A DNA stretch of 22,184 nt, from NCBI GenBank assembly GCA_017467225.1, contig JAFTSR010000082.1:1-22184 (forward strand), in the 5' to 3' direction. The notes under the pieces were generated by a model. That model saw nothing but the letters and a program-made list of their open reading frames with translations, did no database searches and was not told where the DNA came from. This stretch comes from Clostridia bacterium (GTDB taxonomy: Bacteria > Bacillota_A > Clostridia > Oscillospirales > CAG-272). The translations under genes and the position numbers were made by a program. This document shows positions 1-8,737 of the stretch, in pieces. How positions within the stretch are numbered: position 1 is the first letter of the stretch; each line of letters starts with the position of its first letter.

Positions 1-94
1 ACAATAGGGCTCTGAACCTCGCGTTTGCGCGATGCTTTTGCTTATCTCCGCAGAACTTCTCGCAAACGCTGCAAATCGCAAGCGATTTGCGAGG
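1..94. repeat. Direct repeat copy 1, contains tRNA-like 3' end (cut by window edge)
   Basis: This block is identical, base for base by reading, to 163-256, giving a tandem period of 162 bp. Read on the minus strand it begins with a dyad-rich part (GCAAATCGC-TT-GCGATTTGC) and ends in a segment resembling the T-arm and acceptor 3' end of the neighbouring tRNA-Val. The CCA-equivalent end falls outside the window. What the repeat does is unknown; it could be a decayed tRNA duplication or a small structured element. Confidence 0.9.
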
Positions 95-116
95 TTTGGT
101 CGCATACAGCTCGGTC

Positions 117-155
117 AAAACGAAAAGGAGCACCTTCGGTACCCCTTTTCGTTTT
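117..155 (-). terminator. Hairpin after the tRNA-like repeat copy 2 (terminator-like)
   Basis: A 12-bp perfect inverted repeat (AAAACGAAAAGG at 117-128 against CCTTTTCGTTTT at 144-155) has an inner ACC-TTC-GGT extension. On the minus strand it directly follows the CCACCA of the degenerate tRNA end at 155-160. The true tRNA is followed by its own hairpin in the same relative place. The minus-strand transcript ends the stem in a T-rich arm, as in intrinsic terminators. Confidence 0.6.
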
Positions 156-162
156 GGTGGAA

Positions 163-256
163 ACAATAGGGCTCTGAACCTCGCGTTTGCGCGATGCTTT
201 TGCTTATCTCCGCAGAACTTCTCGCAAACGCTGCAAATCGCAAGCGATTTGCGAGG
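163..256. repeat. Direct repeat copy 2, contains tRNA-like 3' end
   Basis: Second copy of the 94-bp repeat at 1-94. On the minus strand, 211-155 reads as a 57-nt tRNA-like fragment. It starts GGAGATA and ends TGTTTCC-ACCA, and the two ends can pair over 7 positions (with G-U wobbles), as in an acceptor stem. A 5-bp hairpin (TCGCG-CAAA-CGCGA) lies between them. A proper anticodon arm and an intact T-stem are missing, so this is not a functional canonical tRNA. Its 3' end lies exactly 162 bp from the 3' end of the intact tRNA-Val. Confidence 0.85.
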
Positions 257-282
257 GTCGAACCGATAAATCTTCTATGAAC

Positions 283-313
283 CACAAAAACCACCCCAAA
301 GGGTGGTTTTTGC
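283..313 (-). terminator. Intrinsic terminator of tRNA-Val
   Basis: An 11-bp stem AAAAACCACCC (286-296) pairs with GGGTGGTTTTT (301-311), with loop CAAA. On the minus strand it starts a few bases after the encoded CCA of the tRNA and its descending arm ends in a T run. Confidence 0.8.
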
Positions 314-316
314 GGT

Positions 317-393
317 TGGTGGAGACAATAGGGCTCGAACCTATGACCTCTCGGATGTGAACCGAACGCTCTGACCAACTGAGCTATGCCTCC
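317..393 (-). tRNA. tRNA-Val (anticodon CAC)
   Basis: The minus strand reads as a complete 77-nt tRNA with encoded CCA (317-319). Acceptor stem GGAGGCA pairs with TGTCTCC with one G-U. The D-stem is GCTC/GAGC, and the anticodon stem TTCGG/CCGAG encloses loop TTCACAT, giving anticodon CAC (codon GUG, valine). The T-stem ATAGG/CCTAT carries loop TTCGAGC and the discriminator base is A. It has its own consensus promoter and terminator. Its 3' end is imperfectly repeated 162 bp further on. Confidence 0.95.
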
Positions 394-405
394 GTCGACT
401 CACTT

Positions 406-434
406 ATTATACACCATCCGTGTGCTATTTTCAA
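406..434 (-). promoter_or_regulatory. Sigma-A promoter for tRNA-Val
   Basis: On the minus strand TTGAAA (434-429) and a perfect TATAAT (411-406) are separated by 17 bp. The -10 ends 12 bp before the first tRNA base, fitting a very short leader. Confidence 0.85.
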
Positions 435-516
435 GTCCTTTTTCAAAAAAAATCAAAAAATTTTATCAGCTTTTTTGCGTTTGGACGCCATTTTCCCCTT
501 TTTTTGAATGCAGGGC

Positions 517-545
517 TTGACAAATTCCCAAAAATATCATACAAT
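517..545 (+). promoter_or_regulatory. Sigma-A promoter for the rhamnosidase gene
   Basis: TTGACA (517-522), 17-bp spacer, TACAAT (540-545). It lies inside the reading frame upstream of position 607, which argues against the upstream ATG at 508 and for translation starting at 607. Confidence 0.8.
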
Positions 546-606
546 ATGGATAATTGACAGCCATGCGCCGCATCGGCGGCTGCCGCTGTACCAAGGAGGA
601 GCATCC

Positions 607-3288
607 ATGTTTACCGATTCCGATGTCAAACCCGTTCCCACACTTGCTGCACCTGATCGTCTTCGCATCAATCTGCTACCGGCACCGTTGGGCATTCCCA
701 CGTACAATCCGTCCTTTTCCTGGCGTATGCGCGTGGCCGAAAGCAGCACCGACGAAATTCAGACCGGCTACCGCATCTGCATTGCCGACCGCCGTGCCTC
801 CTTTGAGGAGGACTATCTCCTGGACACCGGTTGGATCGCCTCCGACGAGAACAGCGACGTGCACATCGCCGGCCTTGACTCGGTGCTCAAGGACAACGAG
901 CTGTATTACTGGTCGGTGCGCACCCGTAACAAAAACGGTCTGGAGAGCCGCATGTCCGAGTGGCAGCTGTTCACCACCGCCGTGGGCGAGGAGTGGGAGT
1001 CAAGTGACGGCATCTGGTGCCGGATCAGCGAAAAGGCGGCCGACTCTCACACCTGCGGCGACGATTTTGCCTTTTTGCGTACCGAGTTCGACGCACCCCA
1101 GGCGGATCGTATCGAGGCGGCCATCCTGAGCGTGAGTGCGACCTCCCCCGAGCCTTCCAGACAGTTTGTTTACCACGCCTTCCTCAATGGTGCGTTCGTC
1201 GGTCTCGGACCGGCGCGCCTGGACCTTGACGAGGACGGCACGCAGGTACAATATTACAACACCTACGATGTGACTCACCTGCTCCGCGCCGGTACCAACG
1301 CGCTGGGTGCTCTGTGCTATACGCAAGAGGAGCAAGCCTTTGTTTGCCAGCTGACGTTGTATTATAAAAACGGAACCAAGCGCATTGTCGTCAACTCGGC
1401 GCGCGATGCCGAGAGCTGGACGGGCATGAGCGGTCGCGGTATTTTCCGCGGCAATAACTCCATCGGCACCAACTATTTCTTTGCCGCCGCTCAGAATATC
1501 GACGCCTCGCGCTTCCCCTACGGCTTTGACACGCCGGGATATCAGAATGAGGGGTTTGCCGACGTTGTGCAGAAGACGGCGCCGCATCCGCTGTTGCCCT
1601 TCCCGGGTGAGAACGTGGAGCGCCATTTCTGCCCGGCTGTCAGCGTGACCGAGCGCGACAGCGGCATTCTGTTTGTCGATCTTGGCCGCGAGATCATCGG
1701 CGGACTGCAGCTGTCCATCAACGTGCCTGCCGAGTGTGAGATCACGCTGCGCTTCGGTGAGGAGCTCAACGATGACGGCAGCGTCAAGTACCGCATGCGA
1801 ACCAGCAACGTGTACACCGAGCGCTGGCTGTGCAGCCCGGACGTTCCCGTCATGGAAAACTACGGCATGATGACCTACCGCTATATTGAGATCATCGACT
1901 GCCCGGTGCCGCTGACGGCGGAAAACATTCGCGGCATTGCGCTGCGCCGCGCCTTTGATGATGAGCTTTCCTCGTTTGCCTGCGTCAACGACACGCTGTG
2001 CGACCTGTACGAGACCTTCAAATACGCCATCTGCGCTACCAACCAGGACCTTTACGTCGACTCGCAGAGCCGCGAGCGCTGCGCTTACGAGGGCGACGTA
2101 CTGATCAATATGCTCTCGGCCTATACCTACGAGCTGCCGGGCATGCTGCCGCGCTTCTCGGCGCGCTATCTGCTCACGCATCGCACCTGGCCGGCGGAGT
2201 ACCAGCTGACCACCGTTCGCGCCATCATGCTGGATTATCTGTACACCGGTAACCGCGCGCTGATCCGCGAGTGCTATCCCAAGCTGCGCGCCATTTTAGC
2301 CAAGGAGACGCCCGACGAGCAGACCGGGCTGATGCCTCGCCGCACCGCCAACCAGCATGGCTGGGATGCCATTCTGGTCGACTGGCCGACGCCCTCGCGC
2401 GACGGCTACGATACAGTGGGTGCGCACTTCAATACCGTATATAATGCATTTTATTTCGCCGTCCTTTCGGATATGGAATTTATCGCCAAGGAGCTGGGAC
2501 GCGAAAATGATCGCCGCGACTATCGCGCTGCCAAGGAGGCGCTGCGCGAGGCCATGCTGACGCATCTGTACGACGAGGAAATGGGTGCGTTCCGGGACGG
2601 CTTGACGATTGACGGCACGCCGATCGACCATTATGCACAGCACGCAACAGTATTCCCGCTGTATGCCGGCGTATGTGAGCCGCACGCTATTGCCGACGCT
2701 TGCGCCCGCTTTATCATCGGCCAGGGCGATATCCGCACCAGCGTTTACGGCGCTTACTTTTTGATGGAGGCGCTGTACGGCGCCGGCTTTGGCAATTACG
2801 CCACCGCGCTCCTGGCTGACGACGGCTCAACGCCCGGTGTTCATTCCTGGGCGGCATCCTTGGCGGCCAAGGACATCACGCTGGCACCTGAGGCGTGGTA
2901 CGTGGAGGAGAAGGGCAACATGACCTTCTCGCATCCCTGGGGATCGGCGCCTGCATCGTTGATCGCACGGTGCATGTTCGGCATTCAGCCGACCTCGCCC
3001 GGCTTCCGTACCTTCCGCATTCGTCCGCTGATCGGCGATCTGGCGTATGCATCCATTCGTATTCCGACGGTCAAGGGAACCATTCGCGTTTCGCTCGGTC
3101 AGAACAGCGAGGCGTACGAGGCGGAGGTTACCATCCCTGCCAATACGGTGGCGGATATTTATCTGCCGGTGCTGCCCGGCGGCACGGAGACGCTGTTCCT
3201 GAATGACCGCGTAGCGAATTACCCCATTGAGGGCGCGGTTTATCATATTCGCCTGGGCTCGGGCAAATACCGACTGCTGGCGCAGTAA
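607..3288 (+). CDS. Alpha-L-rhamnosidase, GH78-type, cytoplasmic
   Basis: Predicted 893-residue glycosidase expected to release terminal alpha-L-rhamnose from oligosaccharides. The family layout is visible. The N-terminal beta-rich part begins with a P-x-x-NPSFSW-type segment near residue 35. The (alpha/alpha)6 catalytic domain carries D485-SQSRER-CAYEGD497, the GH78 acidic motif holding the presumed general acid region. A late segment, E762-AW...EEKGNMTFSHPWGSAP (H776), matches the general-base region, followed by the C-terminal beta domain with PGFRTFRIRP. The ATG at 607 is chosen because AAGGAGGA (593-600) sits 6 bases ahead and a promoter overlaps the longer frame. There is no signal peptide, so it should act on imported sugars. 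It stands alone between its own promoter and terminator. The family is clear; the exact substrate is not, and the HWGDW-like segment of some relatives is not evident. Confidence 0.88.
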   Translation: MFTDSDVKPVPTLAAPDRLRINLLPAPLGIPTYNPSFSWRMRVAESSTDEIQTGYRICIADRRASFEEDYLLDTGWIASDENSDVHIAGLDSVLKDNELYYWSVRTRNKNGLESRMSEWQLFTTAVGEEWESSDGIWCRISEKAADSHTCGDDFAFLRTEFDAPQADRIEAAILSVSATSPEPSRQFVYHAFLNGAFVGLGPARLDLDEDGTQVQYYNTYDVTHLLRAGTNALGALCYTQEEQAFVCQLTLYYKNGTKRIVVNSARDAESWTGMSGRGIFRGNNSIGTNYFFAAAQNIDASRFPYGFDTPGYQNEGFADVVQKTAPHPLLPFPGENVERHFCPAVSVTERDSGILFVDLGREIIGGLQLSINVPAECEITLRFGEELNDDGSVKYRMRTSNVYTERWLCSPDVPVMENYGMMTYRYIEIIDCPVPLTAENIRGIALRRAFDDELSSFACVNDTLCDLYETFKYAICATNQDLYVDSQSRERCAYEGDVLINMLSAYTYELPGMLPRFSARYLLTHRTWPAEYQLTTVRAIMLDYLYTGNRALIRECYPKLRAILAKETPDEQTGLMPRRTANQHGWDAILVDWPTPSRDGYDTVGAHFNTVYNAFYFAVLSDMEFIAKELGRENDRRDYRAAKEALREAMLTHLYDEEMGAFRDGLTIDGTPIDHYAQHATVFPLYAGVCEPHAIADACARFIIGQGDIRTSVYGAYFLMEALYGAGFGNYATALLADDGSTPGVHSWAASLAAKDITLAPEAWYVEEKGNMTFSHPWGSAPASLIARCMFGIQPTSPGFRTFRIRPLIGDLAYASIRIPTVKGTIRVSLGQNSEAYEAEVTIPANTVADIYLPVLPGGTETLFLNDRVANYPIEGAVYHIRLGSGKYRLLAQ

Positions 3289-3290
3289 CA

Positions 3291-3330
3291 AAAAAGACTT
3301 ATCTGCCTTACGGTGGATAAGTCTTTTTTT
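3291..3330 (+). terminator. Intrinsic terminator of the rhamnosidase gene
   Basis: GACTTATC (3296-3303) pairs with GATAAGTC (3316-3323), extended inward by GCC/GGT, followed by seven T. It begins right after the TAA stop. The A-run before the stem makes it usable in both directions. Confidence 0.9.
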
Positions 3331-3481
3331 GCGTGGAGTGCCGTTGCTTCGCCGCGGCGCGATGAAAGCGTCTTTGGCACTATACGCCGGACCATTGACT
3401 ACACGGCACGGCTTTCCTGCCCGTGCGCAGTAGTTTTATGCACGAATGAACAAAACACGCGGTGAAAACTCCCCAAATACC

Positions 3482-3510
3482 TTGACTTTCTGCGACTATT
3501 GATGTATAAT
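3482..3510 (+). promoter_or_regulatory. Sigma-A promoter for the lipoprotein operon
   Basis: TTGACT (3482-3487), 17 bp, TATAAT (3505-3510). This leaves a leader of about 60 nt before the ATG at 3576. No comparably strong promoter is seen between the following four genes, so they are probably one transcript of roughly 10.6 kb. Between the previous terminator and this promoter (3331-3481) I see only small inverted repeats, for example GCACGG/CCGTGC at 3406-3426. Confidence 0.85.
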
Positions 3511-3575
3511 GTTATATTAGGAGAGGTTTAACCATTGCGGTTTTGCCTTGACCAAACCCGAAAGGAATGGTACGA

Positions 3576-6149
3576 ATGATGAAGAAAAATTTGTTGCGAT
3601 TGTGGATTTTAACACTCCTTTGCGCGGTGCTGCTGTCTTGCGGTCTTGCGGCATGCTCAAAGGAACCGACCCCGGACGGTGAACAACAAGACCCTCCCGC
3701 GGATGTGGAAGCCCTCGTGCTGGTTGATGAGGCAACCGGTGCAGGTCTGTACGCCGTGGTACGTCCGGAGATCACCGAGCGCCGCCTGATCGATCAGGCT
3801 GCTGCTCTGCGCAATAAGCTGATCAATCATTTCGGCGTTGAGAAGTGGGAGATCCAGACCGACTGGGAAAAGGATCCCGATCCTGCCGAGATTGCAGAGC
3901 GCTACGAAATTCTGGTCGGCAAAACCAACCGCCCGGAGAGTGAGCAGGTTCATGCTTCTCTGGGTCAGGATCAGTATGCCATCCGTGTGGTCAACAATAA
4001 GCTGGTCATCGTCGGTGTGGACGATATGCGCACCGTCATGGCGGTCAAATATTTTATAGATACATATCTGTCAGAGGACGCTCCTGCGATCCCCAAGGCG
4101 CTTGACGTGCTGACGACGGCGGTCTATACCGCGCAAAGCACCAAGGACGGTCCCATTATCGTCAATACGCAGTATACCACCGAGGACGTTGTCATTGCGG
4201 ACATCTATCTGTCCGAGGAGGATTACGGCATTGACCCCACCGGCACGGACGATGCAAGCAACATCATCCAGAAGGCTCTCAACGATTGCCAGGCCAAGGG
4301 CGGTGGTACGGTCTACTTGCCTGCCGGTAAGTACAGAATCACCAAAAATATCAATATTCCTTCCTGTGTCTGCCTGCGCGGCGACTGGCAGGATCCTGAC
4401 GCAGGCGATGAGTACGGCACCGTGATCATTGCCGACGTCAAGAGCGCGACCTCTACGAGCGAGGGACTTTTCAACATCAGCGGCTCGTCCGGTGTTCACG
4501 GTATGACCGTTTACTACCCGAACCAGTCCGTGGAGGATCCCAAGCCCTATCCCCCGACCTTCTTCGTGCGTGCGGCATCCAGCCAGGGCTTTATGGCTTA
4601 CACGGTGGCAAACGTTACGGTCATCAACGGCTATGAGGGTATCCGTACCCACCGTGAAAACGGTCACGAGCAGCTGACGGTTGAGAACTTCAAGGGAACC
4701 TTCCTCTCGATCGGTCTGTATCTGACCAACTCCTCTGACGTCGGCACCTGTACCAACATCACGGTGCGCCCCACCTACTGGCCCGCCTTTGCCAGAGCCA
4801 TGGGCTACACCGTTCCCGACGAGGCTGCCCTGAAGAAATATACTCGTGCCAATGCGACCGGCTTTGTCATCGGAGATTTGGAGTGGACCGAGTTCATTCA
4901 TATCACGGTATCCGATTGCAAGCGCGGTATCCACATCATTGACGGTGCGCGCATCAGCTTTGCCGGCAGCTTCTACGACACGGTCATTATGGACACTGAC
5001 ATCGCGCTGCAGGCGGACGATATGGACGTTCGCTGGGGCATGCAGATTTCTAACAGCTATCTGGTCGGCAGCGAGAATGCGATTGTGAATAATTCCGATG
5101 CCGTGATCAAAACCGCCGGTACCACCGCCAAGGGTGGCCTTATCGGCACGGTGCTGGTCGATACCGATAATCTGACACAGTACAAGGTTGATACCGGCAG
5201 ATCCTACAAAAAGCCGGTTGAGAAGCTGTATATGAGTGACTCTATCGAAAAGTACAAGACCGGCAAGACGGACGTTTCCGGTATGCTCCAGGCACTGCTT
5301 GACGAGGCAGGGAAGACGGGCGGTGTCGTCTATCTGCCCGGCGGTATCTATCTTTTAGAAAAGCCGATCACTGTTCCCTCGGGCGTTGAGCTGCGCGGTT
5401 GCCTGCCTATCGCCAACCGCTGCCAGTCGGGCATGAGTAAGGGAACCATCTTCCATGTGACCTACGGTCTGGGCGGCGACGAGGATGACGTGGCAGCGGT
5501 GACGCTGGAGCCCTCCTCCGGTATCAACGGCATTCGTCTGCAGAGCTGGGAGAACCGCGGCTCGACCCGCGAGACGGCGTACATGGTTCGCGGTCTGGGA
5601 AAGGACGTGTATATGGTGTATTGCTCCTTCCTGGCGGCCGGTCGCGGCGTGGATTTCTTTGCCTGCGATAACCATCTGATCAAAAAGCTGACCACCTTCT
5701 GCTACATCAACGATATCCGTGTCGGCGGCGATAACGGCTACATTGTCGGTATGCTGCATAACGGCAACATGATCGACCGCCACGGCCTGCCCGGCGTTTC
5801 GTATCCGGTCACCGCAGGCTATGCCAGCGAAAACCACGTGGCACGTGAATACAACGCCACCATCATCGTGGATGATGCCAAAAATCAAACCATCTATAAC
5901 TCCTTTGCCTACGGCGTTCGCAATCTGATCCACAGCGTTGACAGCGAAAACACGCTGGCGGTCAATATCGGTGCGGATAACATCGGGGACACCTCTCCGC
6001 TGCTGCTTGTTGAGGGTGGCTCGTTCGTGGGTATCAATATTATGAGATACAATGGTGTCTCCTGCGAATATACCGATGACACATCACTTCGCCTGTATTC
6101 TCGCCTGGCCATCGGCGAGCGCCGCGAAGAAACCTTGATTGTTGAATGA
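3576..6149 (+). CDS. Surface lipoprotein with two Pectate_lyase_3-like beta-helix domains (paralogue 1)
   Basis: Predicted 857-residue secreted lipoprotein. Residues 1-27 form a lipoprotein signal peptide (KK, hydrophobic core, LAAC lipobox; Cys27 lipidated), followed by a short acidic Pro-rich linker. Residues about 45-165 form an alpha/beta domain with YEILVGKTNRPES and a later YAIRVVNNKLVIVG strand. This resembles the non-catalytic N-terminal domain of GH20/GH67-type glycosidases (inference). Two right-handed beta-helix domains follow, each opening with the Pectate_lyase_3 pattern: DYGIDPTGTDDA...GGGTVYLPAGKYRI near 205, and TGGVVYLPGGIYLL near 565. LRGDWQDPD is at 267-275. Two Pectate_lyase_3 modules in a row recall GH55 enzymes, so glycan cleavage or binding is possible, but no catalytic residue can be assigned. 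The start at 3576 gives 9-bp spacing to AAGGA. First of four tandem paralogues, closest to the next. Confidence 0.85.
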   Translation: MMKKNLLRLWILTLLCAVLLSCGLAACSKEPTPDGEQQDPPADVEALVLVDEATGAGLYAVVRPEITERRLIDQAAALRNKLINHFGVEKWEIQTDWEKDPDPAEIAERYEILVGKTNRPESEQVHASLGQDQYAIRVVNNKLVIVGVDDMRTVMAVKYFIDTYLSEDAPAIPKALDVLTTAVYTAQSTKDGPIIVNTQYTTEDVVIADIYLSEEDYGIDPTGTDDASNIIQKALNDCQAKGGGTVYLPAGKYRITKNINIPSCVCLRGDWQDPDAGDEYGTVIIADVKSATSTSEGLFNISGSSGVHGMTVYYPNQSVEDPKPYPPTFFVRAASSQGFMAYTVANVTVINGYEGIRTHRENGHEQLTVENFKGTFLSIGLYLTNSSDVGTCTNITVRPTYWPAFARAMGYTVPDEAALKKYTRANATGFVIGDLEWTEFIHITVSDCKRGIHIIDGARISFAGSFYDTVIMDTDIALQADDMDVRWGMQISNSYLVGSENAIVNNSDAVIKTAGTTAKGGLIGTVLVDTDNLTQYKVDTGRSYKKPVEKLYMSDSIEKYKTGKTDVSGMLQALLDEAGKTGGVVYLPGGIYLLEKPITVPSGVELRGCLPIANRCQSGMSKGTIFHVTYGLGGDEDDVAAVTLEPSSGINGIRLQSWENRGSTRETAYMVRGLGKDVYMVYCSFLAAGRGVDFFACDNHLIKKLTTFCYINDIRVGGDNGYIVGMLHNGNMIDRHGLPGVSYPVTAGYASENHVAREYNATIIVDDAKNQTIYNSFAYGVRNLIHSVDSENTLAVNIGADNIGDTSPLLLVEGGSFVGINIMRYNGVSCEYTDDTSLRLYSRLAIGERREETLIVE

Positions 6150-6159
6150 GGATGAAAAT

Positions 6160-8715
6160 ATGAAAAAGAAACACTGTAAAGTAGTCGCGCTTTGTCTGGC
6201 AACGCTGTGCTTGCTGTTGCTTGCGTGTGGGCTTGCAGCCTGCACGGATGATCCCCAGACCGATGAGCCGCAGACGCCCGCCGAGCCCTTGGTGCTTGTG
6301 GATGCGGCGACGAGTGAGGGTGTGTATACCGTCGTGCGCCCTGAGCTGACCGAGAAGCGTATCATCGACGCGGCAGCGGGATTTCGCACCACGCTGCAGA
6401 ACTATTACGGCGTCAAAAAGTGGGAGATCACCACGGACTGGGAAAAGGATCCCGATCCGGCCGAGATCGCTACGCGTTATGAAATTCTGATCGGTAAGAC
6501 CAACCGCCCGGAGAGTGAGCAGGTGTTCGCTGAGCTTGGTGAGAATCAGTACGCCATCCGCGTGGTCAACAACAAGCTGGTCATCGTCGGTGTGGATGAT
6601 AAGCGCACCGTTATGGCTGTTAAATATTTTACCGAAACGTATCTTTGCGAGGGCGCGCCCGATATTCCCGTGACCATCAACGTGCTCAATACGGCAGAGT
6701 ATAATGCGCAGAGTACAGAGAACGGCCCCATTATAGTCAATACGGTTTATACCACCGAGGACGTGGTCATCGCGGATATTTATCTGTCCGAGGACGATTA
6801 CGGCATCGACCCGTCCGGCGTGGCTGATGCGACCGCGATCATTCAGAATGCGCTGAACGAGTGTCAGAAAAACGGTGGCGGTACCGTCTTTTTGCCGGCA
6901 GGCAAATACCGTATCACCCGTGGGCTGCGCATCCCTGCCTTTGTCACGCTGCGCGGTGATTGGCAGGATCCGGACGAGGGCAATGCGTACGGCACGGTCA
7001 TCATCGCTGATGTTAAGAGCAAAAAGACCACCGAGGAGGGCTTGATCAAGGTAGGCGGCTCCGCCGGTGCCTACGGCCTGACCGTCTATTACCCCGAGCA
7101 GTCGCTCGAAAATCCCCAGCCCTATCCTGCGACCTTCTTTGTCTCCAGCGATAAGCCCGAGGACTTTATGGCCTCCACCGTGCAGAACGTCACGGTCATC
7201 AACGGCTACGAGGGTATTCGCACCCACGCGACCATGAACCACGAGCAGCTGACGGTCGAGAACTTCAAGGGTACCTTCCTCTCGATCGGTCTGCATCTGA
7301 CCAACTCCTCCGACGTTGGTACCTGTACCAATATTTCCGTTCGTCCTACCTACTGGCCTGCCTTTGCCAAGGCTATGGGCTACACCGTGCCCGACGAGGC
7401 CAAGCTCAAGGCGTACACCCGTGCCAACGCGACCGGCTTTGAGCTGGGAGATTTGGAGTGGACAGAGTTTATTCACATCACGGTGACCGACTGCAAGTAT
7501 GGTCTGCATATCGTGGACGGTGCGCGCGCAAGCTTTGCCGGCAGCTTCTATGATACGGTTATTCTGGATACCGATATCGCACTGCAGGCGGACGATATGG
7601 ACTCGCGCTGGGGTATGCATATCTCCAACAGCTATATTGTGGGTAGTGTGGATGCCATTGTGAACAATTCGAACGGTGTCATCAAGACCGCCGGCACGAC
7701 CGCCAAGGGTGGCTTGCGTGGAACGGTTCTGGTCGATACCGACAACCTGACCCAGTATAAGATCGACACCGGTGTGACCTACAAAAAGCCGGTCGAGAAG
7801 CTGTATATGGATACCACCATGGACAAGACCGGTAAGACGGACATCTCCGCCAAGCTGCAGGCTCTTCTGGATGAGGCCGGCAAGACGGGCGGCGTGGTCT
7901 ATCTGCCTGCCGGTCTGTACCGCTTGGAACAGCCCGTATCCGTGCCCGGCGGCGTTGAGCTGCGCGGCTCTTCCTCGGTGCCGACGCGTGAGCAGAGCAC
8001 CATGAGTAAGGGTACCATGATCCGTATGATCTACGGACAGGGTGGCAGCGAGGACGACGAGGCCGGTGTGACACTGGCACCCAAGGCGGGCGTCAACGGC
8101 ATCCGCTTCCAGTATTGGGACAACAACGGCTCTATCCGCGAGACGGCGTACACCGTGCGCGGTACGGGCGCTGACGTATATCTGGTCAACTGCGAATTTA
8201 TGGCGGCCGGTCGCGGCGTGGATTTCTCGGCTTGCGACAACCACCTGATCAAAAAGCTGACCACCTTCTGCTACATCAACGACATCCGCGTGGGCGGTAA
8301 GAACGGCGTGGTGACGGGTATGCTGCATAACTGCACCGTCATGGCGCGTCACGGCTTGGGCATTACCTATCCCGAAACGCCCGGCTATGCCAGCGATAAC
8401 CACGTCGCGCGTGATTACAACGCTACCATCGTCGTTGACGATGCGGATAATCAGATCATTTTCAACAGCTTCTCCTATGGCGTCCGCAATCTGATCCATC
8501 ACATCGACAGCAAGAATACGCTGGCGGTCAACATCGGTGCGGATAACATCGGCGACACCTCGCCGCAGCTGCTGCTGGAGGGCGGCGACTTCACCGGTAT
8601 TAACATTTTGCGCTTCAACGGTGTTTCCTGCGAATATGAGAAGGGAACCAAGGTGCGCTTGTATTCCCGCCTGGGTATCAACGAGCGCCGGGAGGAGACG
8701 TTGATCGTAGACTGA
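6160..8715 (+). CDS. Surface lipoprotein with two Pectate_lyase_3-like beta-helix domains (paralogue 2)
   Basis: Predicted 851-residue lipoprotein with the same architecture as the gene before it. Signal peptide with LAAC lipobox (Cys28), acidic linker, N-terminal alpha/beta domain with YEILIGKTNRPES, beta-helix 1 from about residue 203 with LRGDWQDPD at 264-272, and beta-helix 2 from about 560 with GGVVYLPAGLYRL and GVELRG. Long stretches match paralogue 1 at protein and DNA level, including a 38-nt identical block (5676-5713 and 8245-8282), pointing to a recent duplication or gene conversion. ATG 6160 is chosen over earlier TTG codons because GAGGAT (6148-6153) lies 6 bases ahead. That site overlaps the stop codon of paralogue 1, so the two genes are probably translationally coupled. 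Substrate unknown. Confidence 0.85.
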   Translation: MKKKHCKVVALCLATLCLLLLACGLAACTDDPQTDEPQTPAEPLVLVDAATSEGVYTVVRPELTEKRIIDAAAGFRTTLQNYYGVKKWEITTDWEKDPDPAEIATRYEILIGKTNRPESEQVFAELGENQYAIRVVNNKLVIVGVDDKRTVMAVKYFTETYLCEGAPDIPVTINVLNTAEYNAQSTENGPIIVNTVYTTEDVVIADIYLSEDDYGIDPSGVADATAIIQNALNECQKNGGGTVFLPAGKYRITRGLRIPAFVTLRGDWQDPDEGNAYGTVIIADVKSKKTTEEGLIKVGGSAGAYGLTVYYPEQSLENPQPYPATFFVSSDKPEDFMASTVQNVTVINGYEGIRTHATMNHEQLTVENFKGTFLSIGLHLTNSSDVGTCTNISVRPTYWPAFAKAMGYTVPDEAKLKAYTRANATGFELGDLEWTEFIHITVTDCKYGLHIVDGARASFAGSFYDTVILDTDIALQADDMDSRWGMHISNSYIVGSVDAIVNNSNGVIKTAGTTAKGGLRGTVLVDTDNLTQYKIDTGVTYKKPVEKLYMDTTMDKTGKTDISAKLQALLDEAGKTGGVVYLPAGLYRLEQPVSVPGGVELRGSSSVPTREQSTMSKGTMIRMIYGQGGSEDDEAGVTLAPKAGVNGIRFQYWDNNGSIRETAYTVRGTGADVYLVNCEFMAAGRGVDFSACDNHLIKKLTTFCYINDIRVGGKNGVVTGMLHNCTVMARHGLGITYPETPGYASDNHVARDYNATIVVDDADNQIIFNSFSYGVRNLIHHIDSKNTLAVNIGADNIGDTSPQLLLEGGDFTGINILRFNGVSCEYEKGTKVRLYSRLGINERREETLIVD

Positions 8716-8737
8716 ACTAACTTTATGAGGTGAGCAT

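Noticed and set aside
1..256. CRISPR array reading of the direct repeats
   Set aside because: The repeats are 94 bp with dyads and tRNA similarity, and only two units are visible. Repeat and spacer sizes do not fit CRISPR.
508..606. Upstream ATG extension of the rhamnosidase
   Set aside because: A TTGACA-17-TACAAT promoter overlaps this stretch, and the strong ribosome binding site is in front of 607.
1000..2181. Minus-strand open frame inside the rhamnosidase gene
   Set aside because: Opposite a clear GH78 gene, with no start signals and no recognisable domain.
3394..3440. TTGACT near 3395 as a second promoter before the lipoprotein operon
   Set aside because: No acceptable -10 at 16-18 bp spacing; the region forms a small hairpin instead.
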